NCBI RefSeq assembly: GCF_014201315.1
Contig: NZ_JACHDY010000002.1
Coordinates: 62,001 to 126,000 of the forward strand
DNA: 64,000 nucleotides
Direction of reading: 5' to 3'
DNA from: Edaphobacter lichenicola
Lineage (GTDB): Bacteria; Acidobacteriota; Terriglobia; Terriglobales; Acidobacteriaceae
Below, piece after piece: positions 23,910-32,667 of this stretch. A model generated the notes under the pieces. The model worked only from the letters and a program-made list of their open reading frames with translations. It did not search any database and had not been told where the DNA came from. A program made the translations under genes and the position numbers. Numbering within the stretch: position 1 is the first letter of the stretch; each line of letters begins with the position of its first letter.

Positions 23910-24845
23910 CCCCTCTTCTCCCGGAGGCCGCGTCTTCCACCGCCGATGCATCCACAGCCACTGATCAGGATACTGCCGAATCGTCGCCTCAATCGCCGCC
24001 GTAAAGGCCGCCGTATTTGTAACCGCATCGGTTTCAGAATCCCCCGTATGCCTCACTTCAAGCTCTCTGCCGAAGCGCAACACATACTTCTGGTCGCTCT
24101 CCTCCCACAGGAGAAACCCCGGCACCACCGCCGCACCCGTCTTGCCTGCAATCCGTGCCATCCCCGAGGCCGTACACGCCGGCACGCCAAAGAACGGCAC
24201 AAACACGCCCTGCGGCGGAGTCATATTCGTATCCATCAGAATCCCCACCGTCTCCCCCGCGCGCATCGACGCAATCAAACCTCGCGCAAAGTCGTCCTTA
24301 TGAATGACACGGTTTCCATGCAGGCACCGAATGCGATTCACAAACTCATCCACGAGCGGGTTGTCCAGCCGCCGTATCACCATCCCCATCGGCATGCCCA
24401 TCAGCGAGTGATAAAAACTCGACAACTCCCACGCCCCCAGGTGCCCCGTCAACACCAGCACACCCTTCCCACGCTCGCGAGCCGCCACATAATTCTCCAG
24501 TCCCTCATAGCGAATAAACCGGCTCGCACTCTTCTGCGTGTATCCCGGCATCAGGCAGAACTCCGCCAGCAGCCAGCCAAGACGCCGGTACAACGACCGC
24601 AGAATCCTCTCCCGCTCCCCCTCCGGCATCTCTGGAAACGCAAGCTTCAGGTTCCGCACACCCACTCCGCGCAGCCGCCCCAGCGCATGATAGGCAATGG
24701 CTGCAATCCCCGCGCCTACCGCCCTGGCCGATCCCCGCGGAAGCAACCGCATCCCGTGAACCGCCAGCCACACCACGGCAAACTCAACCCGTTCGCGGAA
24801 GCTCACCTCTGCGTCAATTCCCTCTTTTTGTGGACCTTTGCTCAA
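23901..24845 (-). CDS. Lipid A biosynthesis acyltransferase, LpxL/HtrB family
   Basis: Transfers a secondary acyl chain to lipid A at the inner membrane. The catalytic H-x4-[DE] motif is HLGAWE, preceded by GKGVLVLTG, with the later motifs DTNMTPPQGVFVPFFG and a C-terminal QWLWMHRRWKTRP typical of the family. One hydrophobic segment lies near residues 22-50. The chosen start is TTG 24845, which has AGAGG close upstream; a shorter internal start cannot be excluded. Which acyl position it modifies is not readable. Confidence 0.88.
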   Translation of the reverse strand: MSKGPQKEGIDAEVSFRERVEFAVVWLAVHGMRLLPRGSARAVGAGIAAIAYHALGRLRGVGVRNLKLAFPEMPEGERERILRSLYRRLGWLLAEFCLMPGYTQKSASRFIRYEGLENYVAARERGKGVLVLTGHLGAWELSSFYHSLMGMPMGMVIRRLDNPLVDEFVNRIRCLHGNRVIHKDDFARGLIASMRAGETVGILMDTNMTPPQGVFVPFFGVPACTASGMARIAGKTGAAVVPGFLLWEESDQKYVLRFGRELEVRHTGDSETDAVTNTAAFTAAIEATIRQYPDQWLWMHRRWKTRPPGEEGIY

Positions 24846-24879
24846 GCCTCTAGTCTACCGATTCCAACCCGCGCCGCCG

Positions 24880-24912
24880 GAAAAACAGAAAGGGCGGCCG
24901 AATAAGCCGCCC
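24880..24912 (-). terminator. Intrinsic terminator of the SYLF gene
   Basis: Read on the minus strand: GGGCGGC stem, short loop, GCCGCCC, then TTTCTGTTTTT. It follows the SYLF gene by about 36 bp and precedes lpxL, separating the two transcripts. Confidence 0.88.
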
Positions 24913-24947
24913 CTCCGCAATCGAACAACGTTCAAGCAACAGATGCA

Positions 24948-25652
24948 TTACTGGTTCTTGGCAACGACGAAGTACTTCGCCACAGTGCGCACAAAGGGAC
25001 GAGCCTCAACCGGCGTAACCTGCTTGCCGCCGAGGATCTGATCGAACCCGATGTCCGAACCGTAGAGCGCGCGAGTATCGTCCTGGTTCTGCGACAGCAC
25101 CGTGCCGTCGAGATTGATACCCGCAAACAGACCCTTGCTACGCGAGTAGCTCAGGAACTCGGCATTCAACTTCCAGTCCGTTCCTGCCTGCGCATTGCGT
25201 CCCACAGGACCAGCCGAAGCCGCCGCATCCGCGCCCAGCTTGAACTTGTTCTTCAACATGTCCTGCAGGCCCTGCTGGTTCATTGCGATCAGCACCAGGT
25301 CCGTCGCCTGTCCGCCAATCTGGAACCCGAAGCTGCCGCCGGCCAGTTGAACACACACCGGAGCGCTCCACTTTCCGCTTGGCGTACGGCAGGTTGCAAC
25401 ACCCTGGCCATACTGCGCGCCCACAACGAACGCGCCCTTCTTGTAGCTGGGAATCACCACTACGCACGATGCGCCCGACAGAATGCCACCCGGAATCGCC
25501 TTGTCCGGGGTTGCCATAATCTCGTGAAGCACCTGGCTGGCGGCATTGAGACGCTCCGCAACCTTCGCCTTATCGCCCTCCGCCTGCGCCGACAGAGAAC
25601 CGGCGATCATCGCCAAACCACACAAAGCCACTGAAATCTTCTTTAGCATCAT
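24948..25652 (-). CDS. Secreted SYLF-domain (YSC84-like) protein
   Basis: 234 residues with an N-terminal signal peptide (MMLKKISVALCGLAMIAGSLSAQA). The SYLF/Ysc84 lipid-binding domain follows: LHEIMATPDKAIPGGIL, the CVVVIPSYKKGAFVVGAQYGQG strand, SFGFQIGGQATDLVLIAMN, and the C-terminal GINLDGTVL. Bacterial SYLF proteins are periplasmic or outer-membrane associated with unclear roles. The start ATG 25652 follows AAAGGGA. It is monocistronic, with its own terminator and a strong terminator upstream. Confidence 0.85.
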   Translation of the reverse strand: MMLKKISVALCGLAMIAGSLSAQAEGDKAKVAERLNAASQVLHEIMATPDKAIPGGILSGASCVVVIPSYKKGAFVVGAQYGQGVATCRTPSGKWSAPVCVQLAGGSFGFQIGGQATDLVLIAMNQQGLQDMLKNKFKLGADAAASAGPVGRNAQAGTDWKLNAEFLSYSRSKGLFAGINLDGTVLSQNQDDTRALYGSDIGFDQILGGKQVTPVEARPFVRTVAKYFVVAKNQ

Positions 25653-25799
25653 CGTTATCCCTTTCACTCTTTAGTTCTGTATTTTGGAGGGGGCCCGGCA
25701 AGCTGCCTATTTCCAACAATATATACGATGAGGAGAAACCGTTCTAAGTTGTCCCGCCAACAGAACGGGACCAGAATACGCCGAGATAGCTACACACAC

Positions 25800-25862
25800 G
25801 CAAAAAAAATGGGGGTTGTAGAGATAATGTCGGCAGAACTCCGACGCTATCTCTACAACCCC
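25800..25862 (-). terminator. Strong hairpin with T-run, minus strand
   Basis: Arms GGGGTTGTAGAGATA (25812-25826) and TATCTCTACAACCCC (25848-25862) are perfectly complementary over 15 bp, with an inner CGG/CCG pairing. On the minus strand the stem is followed by ATTTTTTTTG, giving an intrinsic terminator. It ends the transcript of the LuxR-type gene about 210 bp after its stop, or that of an unannotated RNA in between. The rest of 25653-25800 holds nothing I recognise. Confidence 0.82.
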
Positions 25863-25951
25863 TCTCCCAGGTCTGTGTTGCTTGGTAGTACTTTGCCCCA
25901 CATTACCTTCGCTCACAACGGTACGAAGGTGGGTACACCTTTGAGCGGTTT

Positions 25952-25973
25952 TTGTTAACTTAGTAGTTAACAA
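25952..25973. promoter_or_regulatory. Perfect 9-bp dyad in the LuxR-SYLF gap
   Basis: TTGTTAACT (25952-25960), spacer TAGT, AGTTAACAA (25965-25973). It lies 103 bp downstream of the LuxR-type gene stop in an AT-rich patch. It looks like a protein-binding operator, but no bound regulator can be named. Confidence 0.45.
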
Positions 25974-26075
25974 ACTATTGGCGCGAAAATCTTCCCCAAC
26001 TAACGCCAGACATGGACTTGCAACTCAGAGCCGCAAAACAGCCCATCGCAGCCGGTCAAATTCTGCAACAAAATC

Positions 26076-26750
26076 TTAGGGTACCTGCCGCAGCAGCTTC
26101 TGATTAACGGCCTGAACAGACAGCGCGATGCGATTATCAACCCCCACCTTCCGCATCAGGTTGCCCACGTGCTTCTTCACAGTGCCCACGTCGATTCCGA
26201 GCTCCCGGCCAATCGCCGGGTTAGGATGTCCGGCAGCCAGCAAACGCAACACCTGCAGCTCCCGTTTCGTGAACTTCGGTTCCTTGGCCGGCTTGGTCGT
26301 CTCCGCTCCAGCTGAAGTCGACTCCAGCAAGCGCGCCAATACCTTGCGCGGAGCCCACACCGACCCATCCTGCACAACATCGATCGCCATCCGAATCTCG
26401 CTCTCCTTCGCCGAATGGGCCAGGTAGCCCTTCGCCCCCGCGCCGATAATGCGTTGGATGTGATCGTGATCCTCCTCCAGCCCCAGCACGATCAGCCGAA
26501 AGCGCGGACGGGTCCTGCGAAACGTAGCCAGCAGCTCGAAGATGTGATCCGTACACGCCGAATCGATCAGGATCAGCGACACTCCCGAGGCATCGAGCGC
26601 GCCCGGAACCGACAGCGGAACCACCTCCACCGGCCCGCCATCGGGAAAGATCGTCTGCAACCCCAGAATCCGCAGCGGATCCGCAGCCACCAGGCCGACG
26701 CGCAGAGATCCCCCGGCCTTCTTCCCCTTCTTCTGTTTGGCATCCTTCAT
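26076..26750 (-). CDS. LuxR/NarL-type response-regulator-like transcription factor
   Basis: 224 residues. A CheY-like receiver domain (about 17-130) is followed by a LuxR helix-turn-helix (about 157-215: TKRELQVLRLLAAGHPN...IGIDVGTVKKHVGNLMRKVG). The receiver is atypical: the usual acidic pair at its start reads AADP, but the phospho-acceptor position (LILIDS) and the switch lysine (GAKGYL) are kept. It begins with a lysine-rich tail (KDAKQKKGKK). No histidine kinase is nearby, so it is an orphan. A strong terminator lies downstream. Confidence 0.83.
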   Translation of the reverse strand: MKDAKQKKGKKAGGSLRVGLVAADPLRILGLQTIFPDGGPVEVVPLSVPGALDASGVSLILIDSACTDHIFELLATFRRTRPRFRLIVLGLEEDHDHIQRIIGAGAKGYLAHSAKESEIRMAIDVVQDGSVWAPRKVLARLLESTSAGAETTKPAKEPKFTKRELQVLRLLAAGHPNPAIGRELGIDVGTVKKHVGNLMRKVGVDNRIALSVQAVNQKLLRQVP

Positions 26751-26834
26751 CGCCTGCGCAGCCCCTTTACTCAGCGTCGTGCATTTAGTAGGCCGACTTA
26801 AGCGCTTCAGAAAAGATCGTGACCCGGAGTTCTA

Positions 26835-27389
26835 CTACAGCTTCGGCAGCACGATTCCCTGCTGATGCTGGTACTTCCCTTTACGGTCCGCGTAGCTGAC
26901 CTCACACACCTCGTCGGACTGGAAGAACAGGATCTGGCAGAGCCCTTCGTTCGCGTACACCCGCGCCGGCAGCGGCGTTGTGTTCGAGATCTCGAGCGTC
27001 ACAAACCCCTCCCACTCCGGCTCGAACGGTGTCACGTTCACAATAATTCCGCAGCGCGCGTAGGTTGACTTGCCCACGCAGATCGTCAGCACATCGCGAG
27101 GAATCTTGAAGTACTCGATCGACCGCGCCAGCGCAAACGAGTTCGGCGGAACGATCACGCTGTCGGCCTGCACCGTCACAAACGAGCGCTCGTCGAACGC
27201 CTTGGGATCGATGATCGCACTGTTGACATTGGTAAAGATCTTGAACTCGTCCGAGACCCGAAGATCGTATCCGTACGAAGAAAGTCCATACGAAATAACA
27301 CCCTCTCGAACCTGTTTTTCGCTGAACGGAGAGATCATTCGGTGTTCGTTCGCCTGCTGGCGAATCCAACGGTCGCTTTTAATTGCCAC
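26835..27389 (-). CDS. dcd: dCTP deaminase
   Basis: Converts dCTP to dUTP for thymidylate synthesis. The 184-residue protein has [13 protein letters not shown], the nucleotide-binding [11 protein letters not shown] and the catalytic-region [15 protein letters not shown], plus a C-terminal [12 protein letters not shown] use the GTG start at 27389 (VAIKSDRWI), which matches the usual Dcd N-terminus and has GAAGGGG upstream; the frame is open 14 codons further. Confidence 0.93.
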   Translation of the reverse strand: MAIKSDRWIRQQANEHRMISPFSEKQVREGVISYGLSSYGYDLRVSDEFKIFTNVNSAIIDPKAFDERSFVTVQADSVIVPPNSFALARSIEYFKIPRDVLTICVGKSTYARCGIIVNVTPFEPEWEGFVTLEISNTTPLPARVYANEGLCQILFFQSDEVCEVSYADRKGKYQHQQGIVLPKL

Positions 27390-27544
27390 TCTGGTGCCCC
27401 TTCGGTCCTGCTCTTTTTGAAATTTCTTCAATTCTCGCAGAAGGTGATATCCCTAATTGTCGCAGAAGGGTGTAAATTGGGTGCGGTAGTGTCCCAGGTC
27501 CCCTTGCCTCATTAGATTCTTCATCTTACGGTAGCGTTCTTTCG

Positions 27545-27573
27545 TTGACAATCTAAGTTCGAGTTTCTAACAT
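27545..27573 (+). promoter_or_regulatory. Sigma-70 promoter of the HU gene
   Basis: TTGACA (27545-27550), exactly 17 bp, then TAACAT (27568-27573). This is the clearest housekeeping promoter in the window. It lies 62 bp before the ATG of the HU-like gene. Confidence 0.75.
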
Positions 27574-27634
27574 CACCGTACTACCAGGTCAGCACCAGTT
27601 TTCTAAAAATTACAGCCCAAGGACGGCGGCCCAG

Positions 27635-27904
27635 ATGATTAAGCAGGATCTCATACAGAGGGTGGTAGAAAGAACCGGCCTTCCAAGGACAAAAGCAGAG
27701 TCGGCTGTCGATGCGATCTTTGAAAGCATGAAAGCGACTCTCATCGCGGGCGACCGCATTGAACTCCGCGGATTTGGTGTCTTTACCGTCAAGCCGCGCA
27801 AAACCGGAATCGGCCGCAACCCAAGGACCGGCGCCGAGGTCACCATCGCCCCAGGCAAAGCAGTCCGCTTCAAGCCTGGCAAAGAGCTTCATCTGCTCGA
27901 CTAA
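27635..27904 (+). CDS. HU/IHF-family DNA-binding protein
   Basis: A basic histone-like protein of 89 residues. It shows the helical dimerisation half (MIKQDLIQRVVERTGL...AVDAIFESMKATL), the core IELRGFGVFTVKPRK, and the DNA-minor-groove arm GRNPRTGAEVTIAPGKAVRFKPGK with its proline. These proteins bend DNA and organise the nucleoid. HU and IHF subtypes cannot be told apart safely here. It has its own good promoter and lies between dcd and priA on the opposite strand. Confidence 0.92.
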   Translation: MIKQDLIQRVVERTGLPRTKAESAVDAIFESMKATLIAGDRIELRGFGVFTVKPRKTGIGRNPRTGAEVTIAPGKAVRFKPGKELHLLD

Positions 27905-27987
27905 CGCATCCGATCTAAGTCTCGGCGCACCAGCAGTCGGGACTCGTTTGCGATAACCTCCCCAACATTTTCTTCAAGAGCGATGCG

Positions 27988-30531
27988 TCACATCAGGTGC
28001 ACCGCATCCACGTCGACCACCAGGTTCCGGCGCGCAATCCCCTGCGTCTCCGCGTACGCCAGCATCGCCCGCAGCGTCTCGCCCAGCGTCTGCCGCCGCT
28101 CCGCCTTCAGCACAAAGTGGTAGCGATAGATCCGCTTCAGCCGCACAATCGGAGCCGCCGCCGGCCCCAGCACCCGCACCTTATCCAGCCGTGCCTTCTG
28201 AAACCATCGCCCCAGCGTGCCCGCCCACCCCGTAGCCTCCTCCAGCTTCTCGCTCTGAATGACCACATTGGCCAGCACAGCATACGGCGGGTAGTGCATC
28301 CACCGCCGGTATTGCATCTCCTTCGCCACAAACCCCGGATAGTCATGCTTCGCAGCGAACTGAATCGCATAGTGATCCGGGTGATACGTCTGCACCAGCA
28401 CCTTGCCGATAAGATCCCCGCGCCCCGCCCGGCCCGACACCTGCGTCAGCAACTGAAACACCCGCTCCGCCGCGCGAAAGTCCGGCAGCCCCAGCTGAAA
28501 GTCCGCCCCCACGACTCCCACCAGCGTCACCCCGTGAATGTCATGTCCCTTGGCGATCATCTGCGTCCCCACCAGCAGGTTAATCTCGCCCCCATGCAGC
28601 CGCGCCAACAGCCGCTCCATGTCGCTCCTCCCGCGCACGGTATCGCGATCCATCCGACCGATCCGCGCCGTCGGAAACAGCTCCTGCAGCCTCTCCTCTC
28701 CCTGCTGCGAGCCCACCCCAAGAAAATAAAGATGTTCACTCTCACACTTCGGACAAGCCTTCGGCACCGACCGCCGCGATCCGCAGTAGTGGCACTCCAG
28801 CCTCTGCCCCGGCTGCGCAATCGCATCATTCCCGCTCACCGGCTTGTGGTAGGTCATCGACACCGCGCAGTTCTCGCACTCGATCTTCTCCCCGCAGCTC
28901 CGGCACAGCACCGTCGATGAGTACCCACGCCGATTCAACAACAAGATCACCTGCTCTCCGCGATCGAGCGTAGCCTGCGTCTCCTCCATCAACCTCCGCG
29001 AAAAGATCTGCTCCTGCCCCGTCTCGCGAAACTCCTCCCGCATATCCACCAGCTCAACCAGCGGCAGCGGCCTATCCGCAACCCGCGCGCGCATCTCCAC
29101 CAGCGCATAACGCCCCTTCTCTGCATTCGCCCAGCTCTCGAGCGACGGCGTCGCCGACCCGAGCACCACCACTGACTCATTCAGCTTCGCCCGCATCACC
29201 GCAACATCGCGCCCGTGATACCGCGGCGTCTCCTCCTGCTTGTAGCTCGAGTCGTGCTCCTCATCTACGATGATCAGCCCCAGATCCACCATCGGCGCAA
29301 ACACCGCCGACCGCGTCCCCACCACGATCCTCGCCTCGCCCCGCCGAATCCTGTGCCACTGCTCCGCCCGCTCATCCGGCGTCAGTTGAGAGTGCAAAAG
29401 CGCCACCTCACCACCAAACGCCGCCACCATCTGCCCCGCCATCGCCGGCGTCAACCCAATCTCCGGCACGAGCAGCAACGCGCTCTTCCCCGCATCCAAA
29501 GCCCGCTGCATCGCAGCAAAATAAACCGAAGTCTTCCCGCTCCCCGTAATCCCATACAGCAGATGCGGTTTGAAACCACCCTTCTCCATTGCCGCCGCAA
29601 TCGTCCCCAGCGCCTCCATCTGCGCTTCATTCAAAGCATGTTCATGCGCATGCTTCTTCCCCTCCGCGCCCACGCCGCCCAGATGAAACTCCTCCGCAAC
29701 CTCTTCAATCCCCACCAGTCCACGCTTCACCAGCGTCCCCAGTGTAGACTCCGGCACTCCCGCGCGCGTCAGGCTAAGCCGCAGATCCCGTACCCGCATC
29801 CGCCCACCCACCGCCGCCAGCTCCGCCATCACCGCCAGCTGGTTCTCATTCAACCGCGGCAGTCGCCCTCCGACAGGCTTTTGCTCGCTACTCCCTACGC
29901 CCTCTTCCCTACTCCCTAAGCCCTGCACCAACACCGCCACCTTCTCCAGCCGCCGCGCATCCCGCTCCTCCGCCACCGCCTCGCGCACCAACCACTTCTT
30001 CCGGACCATCCCCTCCAGCAGCCCCTTATTCGCCCCCGTAGCCGACCGCAGCGCCGACATCTTCGCCACCTCGCCCCCCTCCAAATAATTCAGCACCGAG
30101 TACTCGCGATTCTGCTCCTCCACCGTCAGCTTCGATCGCCGCGAAGACCCCTTCACCGCCCCCTCATACAACACCCTCCGACCAGCCTCAGCGATCCGAT
30201 AAGAAAAATGCCGCTTCACCTCCGCCGCCAGCGGCAGCATCCCCCGCAGCACCTCGCCAAGCGGAGCGACATAGTACTGCGCAATCCACGCCGCCAGCTT
30301 CATCAACTCCTCCGGCAGCAGGGCGGCCTCATCCAACACCTGCTGTACCGGCTTGATCTCAAACTCCTCCGCCGGCGCATCCTCATGCACCCGAACCACC
30401 ACGCCCATCAGCCTCTGCCCACTGAACGGCACCAGCACCCGCGCCCCCACCACGGGCACAAGCCCATTCACCCCATAGGTAAATGTCTGGTCCAGCGGCA
30501 CCGGCAAAGCAACATCACAAAACTGCGGCAT
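27988..30531 (-). CDS. priA: Primosomal protein N' (replication restart helicase)
   Basis: 3'-5' DNA helicase of 847 residues that reloads the replisome at stalled forks. The N-terminal 3'BD domain begins FCDVALPVPLDQTFTYGV. The helicase core has Walker A GITGSGKTSVY, DEEHDSSYKQ and GSATPSLES. Eight cysteines form the two zinc sites (CRSCGEKIECENC and CHYCG...CPKC). Near residues 200-215 the sequence GLGSREEGVGSSEQ is encoded by an array of 7-bp repeats and looks like an insertion into the linker before the helicase core. Confidence 0.95.
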   Translation of the reverse strand: MPQFCDVALPVPLDQTFTYGVNGLVPVVGARVLVPFSGQRLMGVVVRVHEDAPAEEFEIKPVQQVLDEAALLPEELMKLAAWIAQYYVAPLGEVLRGMLPLAAEVKRHFSYRIAEAGRRVLYEGAVKGSSRRSKLTVEEQNREYSVLNYLEGGEVAKMSALRSATGANKGLLEGMVRKKWLVREAVAEERDARRLEKVAVLVQGLGSREEGVGSSEQKPVGGRLPRLNENQLAVMAELAAVGGRMRVRDLRLSLTRAGVPESTLGTLVKRGLVGIEEVAEEFHLGGVGAEGKKHAHEHALNEAQMEALGTIAAAMEKGGFKPHLLYGITGSGKTSVYFAAMQRALDAGKSALLLVPEIGLTPAMAGQMVAAFGGEVALLHSQLTPDERAEQWHRIRRGEARIVVGTRSAVFAPMVDLGLIIVDEEHDSSYKQEETPRYHGRDVAVMRAKLNESVVVLGSATPSLESWANAEKGRYALVEMRARVADRPLPLVELVDMREEFRETGQEQIFSRRLMEETQATLDRGEQVILLLNRRGYSSTVLCRSCGEKIECENCAVSMTYHKPVSGNDAIAQPGQRLECHYCGSRRSVPKACPKCESEHLYFLGVGSQQGEERLQELFPTARIGRMDRDTVRGRSDMERLLARLHGGEINLLVGTQMIAKGHDIHGVTLVGVVGADFQLGLPDFRAAERVFQLLTQVSGRAGRGDLIGKVLVQTYHPDHYAIQFAAKHDYPGFVAKEMQYRRWMHYPPYAVLANVVIQSEKLEEATGWAGTLGRWFQKARLDKVRVLGPAAAPIVRLKRIYRYHFVLKAERRQTLGETLRAMLAYAETQGIARRNLVVDVDAVHLM
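29890..29924. repeat. Heptamer array inside the priA coding region
   Basis: Five consecutive 7-bp units ending in CCCT: ACTCCCT, ACGCCCT, CTTCCCT, ACTCCCT, AAGCCCT, followed by GCACC. This is the same style of repeat as before bshB1. Thirty-five bases is not a multiple of three, yet the priA frame stays open. Confidence 0.85.
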
Positions 30532-30647
30532 CCCTCTAGCCTAATGCCTCCCGCTCGCCTCCACCGCAACATACCCTTTGCCCACACGCGCAACTATTCG
30601 CGCCGCCCGGCACTCTCCCCGTCCGCTCCCGCAAATCGCACTACCAC

Positions 30648-31196
30648 CTAGGCCGCCCGCCTGGCCTTCTTGATCAGCTTCTCCGCCACGGCAATCTCCT
30701 TGTACCCGAGCAGCTTGTAAACCTTGCCCTCAAGCTGGTGATAGTTGACGAAAAAATCCTGCAGCTCCTTCAGAAATTTCTTTGGCAGATCGTTTAGCTT
30801 GCGAACATTCGCATACATGTGGTTGGCGTCTGCAATGGCCACCAGGCGATCGTTGCGAATCCTCTTCTTGCCGTCCACCTGCTCGCCTTCAATCACACCA
30901 ATCAGCCGCGAAGGCACCAGCACCCCCGGAAACGCCGGCTCATCCATCAGCAGCAGCACATCGATGGGATCCCCATCGTCTGCAAGCGTGCGCGGCAGAA
31001 ACCCAAAGTCATACGGAAAGACCATCCCCGCAGGCAACACCTTCTTCAACGCAAATATCTCCTGTTTCGTATCGAAGGAGAACTTGTTGCGGCTGCCCTT
31101 AGGCGTCTCCACAATCACCTGCAGCAACCCGTCTTTCTTCAAAACCGGCTCCAGCCGCGTAGGATCGATCAAACTCTTGGAACTCTTCCCTGCCAT
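30648..31196 (-). CDS. ppa: Inorganic pyrophosphatase, family I
   Basis: Soluble enzyme that hydrolyses pyrophosphate to drive biosynthesis. The family signature DDGDPIDVL with its three metal-binding aspartates is intact, as are the early NKFSFD and FPYDFGFLPRT motifs. At 182 residues it is of normal bacterial size. The C-terminal tail EKLIKKARRAA is basic. ATG 31196. It follows the priA orientation but is separated by about 120 bp. Confidence 0.92.
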   Translation of the reverse strand: MAGKSSKSLIDPTRLEPVLKKDGLLQVIVETPKGSRNKFSFDTKQEIFALKKVLPAGMVFPYDFGFLPRTLADDGDPIDVLLLMDEPAFPGVLVPSRLIGVIEGEQVDGKKRIRNDRLVAIADANHMYANVRKLNDLPKKFLKELQDFFVNYHQLEGKVYKLLGYKEIAVAEKLIKKARRAA

Positions 31197-31330
31197 AGCG
31201 CCCCTTTGGCTGTTTTGTTAACAGATTGTCACAAGCCTTAGAGACACCCCTCAACACATAGGTTGCATAGGTCCCGCCCGGAGCGTTCTGGCAGATCAAT
31301 AACTCCAATCCCCATCGCACACCAACGCCA

Positions 31331-31351
31331 CAATTACCTCAAGGGTAATTG
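31331..31351. promoter_or_regulatory. Perfect 8-bp dyad upstream of the NTF2-like gene
   Basis: CAATTACC (31331-31338), spacer TCAAG, GGTAATTG (31344-31351), 59 bp before the TTG start. It is a convincing operator shape and might be bound by the MmyB-like regulator encoded two genes on. Confidence 0.5.
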
Positions 31352-31409
31352 CGAGCGAATTCCAACCGGTCGATATTGAAACAAGCGACACGTCGCCTCG
31401 GAGAATGCT

Positions 31410-31799
31410 TTGAACACGCTGACCATCATCAAGACCACTCCCCCTCAATGGCTCCTTGATTTTTGGAGTGAAATCGATAACAAAACCTTCGGCAAAGGTT
31501 TTGACTGCTTCGCGAAAAATGCAACCTGTCACTTAGGCATCGCAGAGTGGAACGGACGCGAGCAGATTCGCGAAAGCCTTCGCGCCTTTATCGACACAGG
31601 CTTCACCGCGCATCACGATGTCACCGAATACTGGGACAGCGGCCCGCTAAAGATCTTCCGCGGCATCGTGACCATGAAGCCTGACGACACCACCAAACCC
31701 ACCGTCAAGCCAGTCATGACACACTTCTTCTACATGGACGAAGCCGATCCCACCAAGGTCCGCAGCTGGATTGGATCGGTAGGCCCCGTCCAGTTTTAA
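31410..31799 (+). CDS. NTF2/SnoaL-like fold protein
   Basis: 129 residues with the alpha+beta cone pattern of SnoaL-like proteins: an N-terminal helix (PPQWLLDFWSEID), the strand CHLGIAEWNGREQIRESLRAF and a C-terminal sheet (THFFYMDEADPTKVRSWIGSVG). This fold serves as isomerase, hydrolase or ligand-binding scaffold, and no function can be read. Start is TTG 31410 with GGAG seven bases upstream. A regulator gene follows after 70 bp on the same strand. Confidence 0.65.
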   Translation: MNTLTIIKTTPPQWLLDFWSEIDNKTFGKGFDCFAKNATCHLGIAEWNGREQIRESLRAFIDTGFTAHHDVTEYWDSGPLKIFRGIVTMKPDDTTKPTVKPVMTHFFYMDEADPTKVRSWIGSVGPVQF

Positions 31800-31869
31800 C
31801 CGTCCAGTTCTAACCGTCGCGCAAACTCATCCGTCACCTGCCAACCCATCACCGAACATCTCAAACCAA

Positions 31870-32628
31870 ATGACCCAGCAAACCGAACACGAGCTAGGCA
31901 CCTTCCTTCGCTACTGGCGACAGCAGCGAGGGAAGAGCCAGCTCGATCTCTCCCTCGACGCCGGAGTCTCTCAACGCCACATCAGTTTTGTGGAGAGCGG
32001 CCGCAGCACTCCCAGCAGAGACCTGCTCCTCAGTCTGGCCAAAAGACTCGACGTGCCCCTTCGCGAACAGAACGTCCTCCTCCTCGCCTCCGGATACGCC
32101 CCCGTCTACCTCGAAAGCGCGCGGGACTCCCCGGAGATGGCCGTCGTCAACCGTGTCATCGATCGCATGTTGCGGCAGAACGAGCCGCACCCCGCCCTCA
32201 TGATGGATCGCTACTGGAACGTCCTCAGGACCAACGAAGCCGCACCGCGTTTCTTCAATTCGTTCGTCGATCTATCGAAGAGACCCAAGCCGCAAAATCT
32301 TCTCCATCTTATGTTCGACCCTGATGGCATGCGGCCATTCCTAGAAGACTGGGAAGACGTCGCCTCGGGGCTTCTACAGCGCGTCCATCGCGAAGCGGTA
32401 GGACACGTCACAGATAAAAAGACAAAGGAACTGCTCGACGAATTGAAGAAATACCCGGGAGTGACCGAACTAAGCAGGTCCGTCAAAAATCAAGCCCCGG
32501 TCCTGCCGATCACCTTCGTCAAAGGAAACAAGAGGTCTTCGTTTTTTTCGATGATCTCGACCATCGGCCTGCCGCAAGATATCACCGCGCAGGAGTTCCG
32601 CATCGAATGCATGTTTCCCGTCGAATGA
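31870..32628 (+). CDS. XRE-family regulator with MmyB-like ligand domain
   Basis: 252 residues. The N-terminal helix-turn-helix (LGTFLRYWRQQRGKSQLDLSLDAGVSQRHIS) is followed by SGRSTPSRDLLLSLAKRLDVPLRE, typical of this subfamily. The C-terminal half (VIDRMLRQNEPHPALMMDRYWNVLRTNEAA onward) is the MmyB-like PAS-related domain, proposed to bind fatty-acid type ligands. It is likely to control the NTF2-like gene before it (inference). ATG 31870. Confidence 0.85.
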   Translation: MTQQTEHELGTFLRYWRQQRGKSQLDLSLDAGVSQRHISFVESGRSTPSRDLLLSLAKRLDVPLREQNVLLLASGYAPVYLESARDSPEMAVVNRVIDRMLRQNEPHPALMMDRYWNVLRTNEAAPRFFNSFVDLSKRPKPQNLLHLMFDPDGMRPFLEDWEDVASGLLQRVHREAVGHVTDKKTKELLDELKKYPGVTELSRSVKNQAPVLPITFVKGNKRSSFFSMISTIGLPQDITAQEFRIECMFPVE

Positions 32629-32667
32629 GTAATGTCAACGCGGTATTCGTGTGCTTAGAATATAGGC

